Shown here: in pieces, positions 9,888-21,180 of the stretch | Position numbering within the stretch: position 1 is the first letter of the stretch | How the letters are laid out: every line of letters begins with the position of its first letter | Source: Ariolimax columbianus | Lineage: Eukaryota > Mollusca > Gastropoda > Stylommatophora > Arionidae | Direction: 5' to 3' | DNA length: 64,000 nt | NCBI GenBank assembly: GCA_036924085.1 | Contig: JAVGWX010000006.1 | Location: forward strand, 42,440,746-42,504,745 | Translations under genes and position numbers: made by a program | Notes under the pieces: generated by a model | The model's database searches: none | What the model was told of the DNA's origin: nothing | The model's input: the letters and a program-made list of their open reading frames with translations, nothing else

Positions 9888-10108
9888 TTTCTTCTTCTTC
9901 TTTTTCGTTCGTTTTCAGACATCAACTTCAATGACTCTAACGAAGTCATCAATCGACTAAAGGCTCAAAATATGTTCTGCCTTCATGGGGGCTGTGCCGC
10001 AGGCACGAAGGTCTGTAGTACCAATCTTGAACTTGTTGTACAGATGACATCTCAGACTGTTGTGACCTGTGCGTAGCCGGAGAATGATAATCTATGTAGC
10101 CAGGGTGT
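9888..10108 (-). mobile_element. I/Nimb-like LINE, 3' fragment (C) with internal deletion
   Basis: Minus-strand translation includes RTGHNSLRCHLYNKFKIGTT and ACGTAPMKAEHIL, which align with RTGHNRLRYHLFNKLK and CTCGTGKMTAEHLL in 19443-20505. The segment between the Cys/His motif and the terminal coding end is deleted (junction near 9965), and a (GAA)n tail closes the element. Confidence 0.75.
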
Positions 10109-11031
10109 TTTTTTTTTTCCATTTTGCACTGTACGTTGCCCTGATGAATGCTTTAGTCTCATTGTATGTAATTTCTGTACCTAACGTAGATTAGGTTCTT
10201 GATTTTGTTCCATAGCGGTATTTTAACCATTCCTATCTATTTTTTATACTCCACAGGCGATAAGAGAGAGACTGGAACATGAGGGAACTACGTTTTGAAC
10301 TCTCCCAGTTTTACTACTATAATCGCTCAGCAATTTATATAATGTACAGACCGACACTATGCATTAATGTCTGAAATAGTATCTTGCTATCCACACTTTA
10401 ACAAACTGAACCTAGGCATGGCAGTTCTAACTAGTATCTTACTATCCATATTTTAACAAACTCACCCTAGGCATTACAGTCCTAGCTAGTATCTTACTAT
10501 GCTACATCAAGTTTTAATGTTCTATATATAGTATCTTACTATCCACAGACTATCATACCAGCATTAAATTTTGATGTCCTACACAGTTTCTACCTAAGCA
10601 CATGGTAACAGTCTTTTATATAATACTTTACTGTATGAAAATTAACATACAGACAATAAACGGTATTGTCCTACAAAGTATGGCACTATCCCCATTAAAC
10701 ATAAGTTCACTGACTCGAAACTTTACAGTCCTACATTGTAATTTGCTATCTAAATATTAACAGACCAATACAAAGTTTTATTGTTCTTCAAAGTATTGTA
10801 CAATCCCAATGGCATCAGACTGACAGACAGCTTTAATGTCTTACACAGGATCTTACAATCCACATATTAACAAACCAACTCTAGATTGAATGCACTGCAC
10901 AGTATCCACTATCCAGATGTTAGACTTACCCAAAACATTGATGTCCTACAAAGTTCCTTACTGCCACCATGTTAACATGCCAACACAGAGTTTAAATGTC
11001 TTACAGAGTATCTTACTATCCACATGTCAAC

Positions 11032-11579
11032 AGGCCAAGACAGAGCTTTAATGTGCTACAGAGTATCTTATTAACCACATGTTAACAGGCCAACACAGAG
11101 CTTGAATGTCTTACATAGTATCTTACTATCCACATGTCAACAGGCCAAGACAGAGCTTTAATGCGGTACAGAGTATCTTACTATCCACATGTTAACAGGC
11201 ATACACAGAGCTTGAATGTCCTACAGAGTATCTTACTAACCCAATGTTAACAGGCCAACCCAGAGCTTGAATGTCCTACATAATATCTTACTATCCACAT
11301 GTCAACAGGCCAAGACAGAGCTTTAATTTCCTACATAGTATCTTACTATCAACATGTTAACAGGCCAACATAGAACTTGTATGTCCTACATAGTATTTTA
11401 CTATCCACATGTCAACAGGCAAACATATAGCTTGAATGTCCTACATAGTATCTTACTATCCACATGTCAACAGGTTAACACAGAGCTTTAATGTCCTACA
11501 TAGTGTTTTACTATCCACATGTCAATTGGGCAACATAGCTTGAATGTCTTACAGAATATCTTACTATCCACATGTCAAC
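11032..11579. repeat. 548-bp satellite block (one copy)
   Basis: Ten monomers running from one aggccaagac to the later aggccaacac. In copies 2 and 3 the equivalent block, or a 438-bp (eight-monomer) version, is present twice in tandem. Confidence 0.8.
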
Positions 11580-12282
11580 AGGCCAACACAGAGCTTGAAT
11601 GTCCCACAGAGTATTTTACTATTCACATGTCAACAGGCAAACACATAGCTTGAATGTCCTACAGAGTATCTTACTATCCACATATCAACAGGCCAACACA
11701 GAGCTTGAATGTCCTACAGAGTATCTTACTATTCACAAATCAACTGGCCAACACAGAGCTTGAATGTCCTACAGAGTATCTTACTATTCACAAGTCAACT
11801 GGCCAACACAGAGCTTGAATGCTGTACATAATATCTTTCAATCCACATGTTAACAAGCTGACACCATGCTTTACTGTTAAAAATAATATCTTACTATCCA
11901 CGTGTTAACAAACCGACAGTAAGTTTTAATGTCCTACACACTATCTTACTTCTTCTTCTTCTTCAACAAATTCACGCTGATGTCTGACAGCTTACTTCGA
12001 ACAAGATAACTTACTGTACCCATGTCATCAGTCGGACTCTGAGCTTTGCTATCTTACATGATATTGTACTATCCACATGTTTAAATGTCATTCATAGCAT
12101 TTTACAGTCTCTATGTCAACAGACCAACACCAAGCTGTAATGTCCTAATATAAAATCTTTCTTTTTAAATGTTAGCAGACCTAATAGAAAGCTGTAATGT
12201 ACTACATAAAATCTTACTATCTAAATGTTAACAGATCGATGCTATTCGCTAATATCCTACATATTATCTTACTTTCACCATG

Positions 12283-12535
12283 GGGACGGTGTGGCCTAGT
12301 GGTTAAGCGGCACGGCTCAAAACCCAAAGGTGCTGGGTTCAATCCCCATCACAGCGCCGTTACCCCAAGGAAGCGAATTCTTAGAAAATGCAAGAGGAAG
12401 CAGACCCTTACATAAAATGCATGCTGAAGTTGGTAGCACTTGGCTGACAGGCGCAAAATAAAAACCACAGTACAATGTACACCCCCTTGGGGATTAGAGA
12501 AATAAGGCAAACTCAAAAAAACAAACAAACAAACA
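12283..12535 (+). mobile_element. tRNA-derived SINE inserted in the satellite
   Basis: A 253-bp insertion interrupts the 55-bp array. The head contains an RNA polymerase III box A match (tggcctagtgg) and box B match (ggttcaatccc) at tRNA-like spacing; the body is non-tRNA and the end is a (CAAA)n tail. A 9-bp target-site duplication, gtcaccatg, flanks it. In copy 1 the left repeat has changed to ttcaccatg (12274-12282); the right one is at 12536-12544. The SINE is at the same site in all macro-copies, so it landed before the duplication. The body family is not identified. Confidence 0.9.
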
Positions 12536-13060
12536 GTCACCATGTCAACAGAATTACACTAAGCTTCAGTGTCGTATATATTATCTTAATGTCCTCATAT
12601 AACCAACCGATTCTTTAGATTTAATGCGATACATAGCATCTTACTGTCTACATATTAACATACTATCTGAGAATCCCAACAGTAACATACACGAACAGTC
12701 ACCTAACTTTACTGTCCTGCATTGCATTTTACAATCCCCATGTTAACAAACCTACCTAAAAAAAATTAGTGTCCTACATAATATCTTACTGACCCCACTT
12801 TAACAGATCTAAACTGAGCTTGACGGTCCTATAAAGTATCTCACTGACGCCTCTTTAACAGACCAAATCTGATTTTTAATCTCCTACATAGTATCTTAGT
12901 ATCAGCATAACAAAAGATGAAGGCTAACACTGAGCTTTAAGGTCCTAGGTAGTATCTTACTGTCTGTATATTAACAGATGGACACCAAGATAATTGTCCT
13001 GTAAAGTATCATACTATCCCTATCTTAGCAGGCAGACAACAAGCTGTAATGTCCTACATA

Positions 13061-14165
13061 GTACATAACTAATTTCCATGTTAATAGCCGAAAACCGAGC
13101 TTTTGGCATAGATGACGTACATAGTATCTAACTATACAACTGTTAGCAGACAGACACTGAGTTTTATTGTCCTATGTAGCATTAAACTGTTTGCATGTTT
13201 ACAAACCATTCCCATTTGTTAATGTCCTACATTAAAATGTCCTAACATACTAACACAAAGCTTAAATGACCTACTTTTTATATTTCTGTACAAAGATAGC
13301 AGTCTGACACAAATCTTTAATGTCCTACCTATTGTTTTTCTATCAACACGTTATAACAGAATGAAAGCAATCTTCACTTTTCTACATAACATCAAACTAT
13401 CCACTTCATAACACACAGACAGTGAACTTTCATGTCCTACTTATTTCTTGATATCCTCATGTTAATATACATCAACTGAGAAATAATGTTGAATATATTT
13501 TCTCACTATCCACATGAAAACAGACCAACCTCATGAATAGGTGTCCTACATAGTATATTTTTTCCCCCAGGTAAACAGACCAAAACTGAGTAGTAATGTC
13601 CTACATAGTACATAACTAATTTGCATGTTAATAGCCGAAAACCGAGCTTTTGGCATAGATGACGTACATAGTATCTAACTATACAACTGTTAGCAGACAG
13701 ACACTGAGTTTTATTGTCCTATGTAGCATTAAACTGTTTGCATGTTTACAAACCATTCCCATTTGTTAATGTCCTACATGTAATCTTACTGTCCAAAAGT
13801 TAACATACTAACACAAAGCTTAAATGACCTACTTTTTATATTTCTGTACAAAGATAGCAGTCTGACACAAATCTTTAATGTCCTACCTATTGTTTTACTA
13901 TCAACACGTTATAACAGAATGAAAGCAATCTTCACTTTTCTACATAACATCAAACTATCCACTTCATAACACACAGACAGTGAACTTTCATGTCCTACTT
14001 ATTTCTTGATATCCTCATGTTAATATACATCAACTGAGAAATAATGTTGAATATATTTTCTCACTATCCACATGAAAACAGACCAACCTCATGAATAGGT
14101 GTCCTACATAGTATATTTTTTCCCCCAGGTAAACAGACCAAAACTGAGTAGTAATGTCCTACATA
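13061..14165. repeat. Higher-order satellite repeat, two units (547 + 558 bp)
   Basis: The sequence gtacataactaattt recurs at 13061 and 13608, and the second unit ends at 14165. Each unit is about ten diverged 55-bp monomers copied as a block. The first unit has an 11-bp deletion near 13233 and reads gtttttctatc where the second reads gttttactatc. Confidence 0.9.
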
Positions 14166-15587
14166 GTATCTTACTCTCCGCTTGTTAACAGACCAACACT
14201 GATCTGTAATGTCCTTTATAGTATCTTACTATCCCCAGGTCAAAATACCAACACAGAGCAGTAATGTCCTACATAGTATCTTACTATCCGCGTGTTAACA
14301 GAATGACAGCTAGCATTACTTTACCTCATAGTATTGTACTATCCACTTGTTAGGATACGAACAGTGAGCTTTCATGTCCTACATATTTTCTTAATATTCA
14401 AATGTTAACGCATAACAGCCGAGATGTAAAGCTGTATATATTATCTTTCCCCTTGATAAAACATCAACACTGAGCTGTAATATCATACATAATATCTTAC
14501 TAATCATCATGTTTACAGACCAACACAGAGAACACGTGTCCTACACAATGTCTTACAGTTCACATGTATTAACAGACCAACACTGAGCTTTTCTGTCCTA
14601 TTAAGTGTTTTACCTTCCATTTGTTAACAAACAGAAACCAATAATAAATTTCCTAAACAGCATCCTGCTGTCCCCATGTCAATAGACCAACAACGAGCTG
14701 TAATGTTCTAAATAAATTTTTACTATCAATACATTAACAAACCCACACTGAGCCTTATCGCCAAAATAAAAGTATATTCCTTTCCCCCCAAAAAGAGATG
14801 CAAAAGACTTAATTATTTTATCTGACTATCACAGTGCAAACAGAATCACACCGTGGTTCAATGTCCTTTATATTATCTTGATATTCATAGAACAAAAGAA
14901 GTAGACGGACAACAAACTCTACTGTCCCACATAGTATCTTACTTTCCACCTCTCAACAAACTGTTGTACATATTATACTACTAATCACATGTTAATAGAT
15001 CCACACTGTGCTTCAATGCCCTACATTTTAATCTTTGAATCCCCATGCCAGAAGAACACTTAGCTTTACTGTTATACATACTATCTTACCATCCACATGT
15101 CGACAGACCAGCACCACGATTTGCTACACTAAATATTATCTTACCATTCACATGTTAACAGACCAGAACCGAGATTTGATACCCTACATATTATCTTACC
15201 CTCCACATGTTAACAGACCAGCACCGAGATTTGATACCCTACATATGATCTTACCACCCACATGTTAACAGACCAGCACCAAGATTGGCTACCCTAAATA
15301 TTATCTTACCATTCACATGTTAACAGACCAGAACCGAGATTTGATACCTACATATTATCTTACCCTCCACATGTTAACAGACCAGCACCAAGATTTGATG
15401 CCCTAAATATTATCTTACAATCCATTTGATAACTGACCAATACTAGGATTGGATACCTTACATATTACTTTACTATCCATATGGCAACATATGTAGATCG
15501 CCATGTAATTTTACAGTCTTACGTAGTACCTACAATCCATAAATTAACAGACCAACACCAAAATGTGTGTTCTACATAGCATTTTAC

Positions 15588-15764
15588 TTTCACTGTGTTT
15601 TAGTGAAAGGAGATACCACAGAATGCAGAGCTGAGGCAAAAGCTATGGTGCAGCAACTATGTCCTGGTAAAGATTATGGACTGCATCATGATTACTGGCT
15701 TGCAGATATAACATGACCAAAGGATCCTGAACGCAAAGAGGAATAAAGAATTTTTGCACGCTAG
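15588..15764. other. Non-satellite island inside the array
   Basis: About 175 bp without the monomer pattern. It opens with a perfect 7-bp inverted repeat (tttcact at 15588-15594, agtgaaa at 15602-15608). A plus-strand open frame of about 36 codons follows and ends at a TGA. I do not recognise the peptide. It could be a captured fragment of other DNA or a badly decayed insertion. Confidence 0.6.
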
Positions 15765-16000
15765 AGGACTAAAATTGAGTTTTAATGTCCTACATATTAT
15801 CTCTTTATCTACATATTAACAGATAGACACTAAGATTTAATGGTGTACATATTATCTTGCTATCCACATGTTAGGAGTCAGATACTGAGCTTAAATCTCT
15901 TACATAAGGTCTTACTATTTACAAATCAACAGATGCAAACCAACTTGGAGATTTACTGTCTTGAAAATATCTTACTATCCACATGTTAGTAGACTAACAC

Positions 16001-16532
16001 TCAGCTTTAATGTCCTACATAGTATCTCACTATCAACATATTAGCAGATTGACACCAAGCTTTAATCTTCTACATGATATTTTACTATTCACATGTTAGC
16101 ACACCAACCGCAAGCTTGTTAGCAGTCTAACGCAGAGCTTTGATGTCCTACATAGTATCTCACTATCAACATATTAGCAGATTGACAATAATCTTTAATC
16201 TTCTACATGATATTTAACTATTAACATGTTAGCACACCAACTGCAAGCTTGTTAGCAGTCTAACACAGAGCTTTGATGTCCTACATAGTATCTCACTATC
16301 AACATATTAGCAGATTGACACCAATCTTTAATCTTCTACATGATATTTTACTATTAACATGTTAGCACACCAACTGCAAGCTTGTTAGCAGTCTAACACA
16401 GAGCTTTGATGTCCTACATAGTATCTCACTATCAACATATTAGCAGATTGACACCAAGCTTTAATCTTCTTCATGATATGTTACTATTCACATGTTAGCA
16501 CACCAACCGCAAGCTTGTTAGCAGTCTAACGC
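16001..16532. repeat. 133-bp higher-order satellite repeat, four units
   Basis: Successive units start at 16001, 16134, 16267 and 16400, a steady 133-bp period. Each is two full 55-bp monomers plus a 23-bp monomer remnant (cttgttagcagtctaac...) that has lost its middle 32 bp. A partial fifth unit follows. Confidence 0.9.
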
Positions 16533-16695
16533 AGAGCTTTAATGTCCTACATACTTTCTCACTGTCAACATATTAACAGAATGACACCAAGCTTTAATCT
16601 TCTACACAGTATCTTGCTATCCATATGTTAACACACACAGTGACACAGCAATATTTACGTTCGTACATATAATCTTACTACCCACATGTTAACCA

Positions 16696-19442
16696 CAATT
16701 GCATTATCAACTCTCAAACCCTTTAACGGTTTGCAAAGACTGGCCTTTTCAAACAAGCTAAACACCTTCTGTGTATGTATTTGCCTAATGGATGAATCAA
16801 CAACAACAGAACCAATCGAAGGTGTTTTGCAATCAATTCTAGAGCTGCATTTATAATGCCAGTAGGAACAGTACGTAATAGGTAGTTTTGGAAATATGCC
16901 AATACTGTAGGGTTTTACACAGTTGTACACACACGCACACACAAACGTAAAGAAATATGTGCATTCGTAAAACAATGTATGTTTAAAATAATAAGATATG
17001 TATTACTACCATGCTTTCAATTTGGTGTATGTTAATAGTGTCAGTATTCGAATATATCATAAATACACAGAGTGACAGCAAAGAGCAATTTTATCAATAC
17101 CTGGGCTTTAGGAATGTGTACTTTAATATCTGTTTGTTTACATTTGTTAATATGGCAACTTATGCGTCTTGTGAAATAAAGAAATAAACAAGAAACAAAC
17201 ACACACTGGAATAAGGTTCAATTTAATGTTTACGTATTTCTTATGCCACATTATGAATATTATGTCTACATATATTCAGCCAGCAGTAAACATGCAAGAT
17301 TCCATATGGCTAGTGTTATTAAAATGACGGTAATGGGTGTCCTGTTCTAAAAAATATACAGTTTAAAATTTGGATATGTACAATGAGATTAACAATCTAT
17401 AGATGGTATGTTAGAGAAATTTATAACATAAAAGTCTACATACATTTGTATTTACATATCCAAGCTTGAACAATTTTAAAGTAGCACACACGGAATATAA
17501 GCACGCTTAACCATAAACAACTTTCAGCACAGGATCTTCGATTAGCTAGATAACAGTTTCACGGCCTAGTAGTGAACTGTATTTACACGGACAATGATTA
17601 CTTCGTCATAAGGGCAATGTATTCAAAAGAAAGGGATGTAATAAATGCACTACAATAATATAAATCATTTAATAATTACATGAAAATAAAGCAAATACTT
17701 ATAATAGTTAAGGTTGCGTATAATGGAGCATACCATACGAAATTTACCTTTCGGAAAGTTTTAACATTTTTTTGCATTTTATGAATATTATTAAATTCAT
17801 TTTAAAAACAATATGCGAGTCGCTGTCACCACAACAGAGCTAACTTAAACAGGCATCAGCATATATGCTAACTCTAACCTTACTATTAACAGCTACAGGA
17901 GCAGCCAGTGTTGTCTTCTGCCAGTTACTTGTCTAGTTCGCTCCATGACTTCGACGCCGGTCAAGGTTCAAGGTTCAGCTCTTGTGATAAGCACGGCTTT
18001 GCTGTCACAATCGTCGCCGACGAGCGCCCGGGGTCGCGAGCTGTTCCTCCCCATATGTCGTGCACGAGGACGACAACAAGCGTGAGAAATTTGGTCGGGT
18101 GGATAATTAACACCTATCGCCTTCAGTGTACAGATGCCAATGTACACGTCCATGTGGTTCTGGTGTAGGGCCATAGCTCACTCGTTCTAAGGTTTGTAAC
18201 CTGGATAAAGAGGGGAGACGCCCAAGCCAGAATCTCTCACGCAAATTTTTTATGATGGGATAACTCTTAATTATATATTTTTTGTATTTGTTTGGTTATG
18301 TCCCTCGCTATGTTTAAAGAAACACTGGATGTCAACAACATCGGCGACGAAGATGGCACACGACATAAAACTACACCCCTTCCACGCCTTCTAATGACAC
18401 AAGTTGATAGAAGATGATGAGGATGATGATGATAATAATCATGACAATAATAATAACAAAACATTGGCCATTGACCTACAATAGAACAATAAGATAGATA
18501 TTTAAGCAAACAACCATGAAGGAATGATTATTCCGTGAGATAAACAGAAGAAAAGGTGTGATTCCCATTAAGACATGTTATTAGAGGAAACATAAGACCA
18601 CACTATATGTACATGTAGAGCGTAGGATACAACGTTGGTAGAGTGGCTGCTTCTTTCCGGCTGCAACTTGTTCCATCCAACCCAGCTTTAAACGAGTACC
18701 AGATTTACTGTTAGGAGAAATGATAGAGGAACAGGAATTTGTTTTCACAAAACCTGAAGGTTTTGGTTTGATTAGAGGTTTCAATTTCTGGATTCCGTGA
18801 CGAAGACTTGCCCTTTTCTACCCCAGACCGTTGTCCTTTGTGCGGTATCATGTCGTATTGACCAGTTTATGGATTCGTGTGTGTATCAGAACAATGCAGA
18901 TTCTAGTACCTTATCCCTGGCGGTAATAACAATAAATTTATATATCAGTGATATTGTAAGCCAAGACATCGAGGAAGGGAACTGGCTACCAACATCTGAT
19001 AAAAGCAAAAACCTCTTATAGAGAAGTTTCTACCACAGCATCTCCGACTACAGTATATTTGTATTACTCGATGTATCCATGAATGTAAACAGCACGTTGG
19101 CTGTGTTTGTATTCTGACATTCTTTCCTTGACATAATGAACAGTTTCTTGGGCGGATTGTCGCTACGGTTGGCACGTTCTAAATGCATGTTTTTGCTCGT
19201 GAGCTTCAATCCCTTCTGTATTTTGTGTTGGCCTTTAACTGGTAGTGGGCGGTGTACATTGGAATGTCTTATATGATCACAGCAGTTCATATTTGTCACA
19301 CATTAGTTTGTAGTCAGCATTGATTGCTGAGAGTACAAAGAAACAAGAAGACCAAAGTAGAGAGAGAGGATGAAAAACAGAAATATGAATATTGTTAGAT
19401 GACTGTTAATTTGTGCAGGTGTTAAAAACAATTCGAGGTAAA
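16696..19442. other. Unassigned region between satellite and minus-strand LINE
   Basis: AT-rich through 17850, with a short CA run near 16925. A GC-richer patch at 17900-18240 has open frames on both strands (17908-18168 plus; 17968-18174 minus) without recognisable domains. An ATG/ATA microsatellite sits near 18410-18460, and a degenerate tRNA-like segment is listed separately. No host gene is supported. Confidence 0.5.
18628..18712 (+). mobile_element. Possible degenerate tRNA-derived SINE head
   Basis: A perfect box A consensus match (tggtagagtgg, 18636-18646) is followed about 30 bp later by a weak box B (ttgttccatcc, 18668-18678) with two mismatches. No tail or target-site duplication is visible, and a chance match is possible. 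Confidence 0.35.
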
Positions 19443-20505
19443 TCTTCTTCTTCGTACGCTGTCAGACGTCAACTTGAATTTTTTCGAAGATGGCAGCTGT
19501 CATCCTGAGGCTGTCGACACTGCCATAGGGCTTGTCTAGTGTTGCCACTGGTGATGGCCACATGTGCTTTCTCTGGTTCTCGTATGTCGGGCAATTTTGC
19601 AGCAGATGTTCCGCGGTCATTTTCCCTGTACCACAGGTGCATTCGTCAGTACCACCTGTCTTCAGTTTATTGAATAGATGGTACCTCAGTCTGTTGTGGC
19701 CTGTGCGGAGTCTGAAGACCCCGACCTGCTCTCTTCTGTTCAACTGGTAGTAGGCATCATTTTTTGTGTAGCCAGTATGCTCTGTTTCCCATCTGGCCCT
19801 AATAAACCTTTTGAACTCTTCGTAGGTCACACTAGAATCTGGTTGTGGTAACCTTGCACCTTCTTTAGCCAGTCTGTCTGCCTCCTATCAACTACTCCAG
19901 CGATGTTAGGACCTGCTGCATCCGATTGTTTGCTATGGTGAGATTTTCTTCAGTGGTCCACAAAGCCAGATCGTCTGCAAACATGGAGCTGTGGACTCTT
20001 CTTAATATATTCTCTATTATGTTGTTTATATACACGAGAAAAAAGTGTGGGTGACAGTACTCTCCCTTGGGGTACTCCCTGCTGCAGTGTCACATTTTTG
20101 CTCATCTTCCCTTGTACTTGAACTCTGGCTGTTCTGTTTTCGAAATAGTGGCTGATCAATCTGTACATTTGTCCATATACTTCACTTCTTTATAGCTTGA
20201 CTTTAAGTCCCTCTTTCCCCACCTTGTCAAATGCCTTCTCTAGATCCACCCAAACCGCTACTGTATGCTTTTTCTCCTGGTAAGCATTCTCTATTTTCTG
20301 CGCTATGAGAGTGATCTGATCCTCAGTGGATCTGTGTTGTCTAAATCCTGCTTTCTGTGGAATTAATATGTGTTTTTCTTCCAGGTGCCACATCAGTCTG
20401 ATGTTTATCATACGCTCCATCAGTTTACCTACACAGCTCAGTAGACTGATAGGCCTGTATCAAATTTGGATCTGTTCTATCTTTTTCTTTCTTTGGTACT
20501 GGTAT
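19443..20505 (-). mobile_element. I/Nimb-like LINE with internal deletion, minus strand
   Basis: From right to left, the minus strand encodes the RT motif A region (AVWVDLEKAFDKV, 20190-20420), motif B GVPQGRVLSPTLF (about 20050-20090), motif C FADDLALW (about 19955-19990) and TSLE. It then jumps, near 19889, directly to ADRLAKEGARLPQPDSS, the C-terminal end of RNase H. After that come the 122-codon tail 19462-19830 with Cys-X-Cys ... His ... Cys, a stop and a (GAA)n tail. The thumb and most of RNase H are missing. The 5' end is truncated near 20505 at VPVPK. Confidence 0.88.
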
Positions 20506-21039
20506 TCGATGTAAAAGATTTTAACATGAAAAGGAAAAGGTAATCCTTTTGCAATCATTGATGTCGAGGTTGAAGTGTTAGAGACTTCACTGTACTAGGC
20601 CTCAGCTTTTTATGAGGTGGGGTGGCCAACTCATGTAGTCGCCACATTTCCTTCAATGACACTTAGCGACGTACAGGTTTAGTTATTAATGAGGATATAA
20701 TTTGACAGAGTTGAGAGTAAGTAAACACGATTAGAAATGTGAATCAGTTTCTACAGCTTTATGAAAATGGTTAGAGTTAGTGTGTGACTTTATCTATGCC
20801 GACATAGCATTTCTTGAAATCATTCCTCCTGCATAGTTTATAAGAATGAAATAGGCAGTATCATGACTTCAAAAGCCATAACAACATGTTGTTGTTATTG
20901 TTGTTGTATTTATTGTTGTTGTAGAATGCCCGTAATATGTAAGATTAATTTTGTGTGCGTCCTGTAAAAGACGTTAAGTGGCGGGCTGCAACAGGATGTA
21001 AGAATAGCCTTGAGAGTTTGAAAGATTAGTTGGCAGGGG
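20506..21039. other. No recognised gene; TTG microsatellite
   Basis: AT-rich sequence with a (TTG)n run near 20885-20925. Nothing else assigned. Confidence 0.5.
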
Positions 21040-21166
21040 CATAAACTTAAACATAAAGATACACCTAAGTACCTAGGAATTACAATGGATCGCACATTGT
21101 CCTACAAAGAACAATGTGGAGCGGTGAAACAAAAAGTTAGCACAATCATAAAACGTTCTGAGTAAG
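21040..21166 (+). mobile_element. Jockey-type LINE thumb-region scrap
   Basis: The plus-strand frame reads TPKYLGITMDRTLSYKEQ, matching the YLGV(x)LDRTL(x)Y signature downstream of RT motif C in jockey-superfamily elements. Only about 40 codons survive, ending at a TGA. It differs from both LINE families described above, so it represents a further element. Confidence 0.7.
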
Positions 21167-21180
21167 CTAACAAACACGGC

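Larger units (their letters stand above)
10335..16695. repeat. 55-bp minisatellite array
   Basis: Tandem monomers with a typical period of 55 bp (for example 11101 to 11156) and the recurring core gtcctacatagtatcttac ... tccacatgttaacag ... acacagagctt. Divergence between monomers is large at both edges and small in the 11.0-11.8 kb core, as expected when unequal exchange homogenises the middle. I estimate roughly 105-115 monomers after subtracting the SINE and one non-satellite island. No transcript or protein is implied; the short open frames in it are by-products. Confidence 0.92.

Noticed and set aside
12349..12543. 64-codon minus-strand frame
   Set aside because: It lies within the SINE and its tail; no protein meaning.
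15035..15268. 77-codon frame with repeated threonine/proline-like pattern
   Set aside because: It is a read-through of 55-bp monomers (3 x 55 = 165, so the phase shifts each monomer); similar frames at 38760 and 61467 are the same artefact.
10335..16695. CRISPR-like array
   Set aside because: The repeats are contiguous 55-bp monomers without unique spacers, in a eukaryotic retroelement context.
16655..16975. 106-codon minus-strand open frame at the satellite edge
   Set aside because: It begins in unassigned AT-rich DNA, runs into the last satellite monomer, is disrupted in copy 3 by a 4-bp loss, and has no recognisable domain.
18168..18240. tRNA-like start (gggccatagctcac) with a possible T-arm near 18230
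   Set aside because: Box A deviates at a conserved purine, the A-to-B distance is too long, and no acceptor stem closes.
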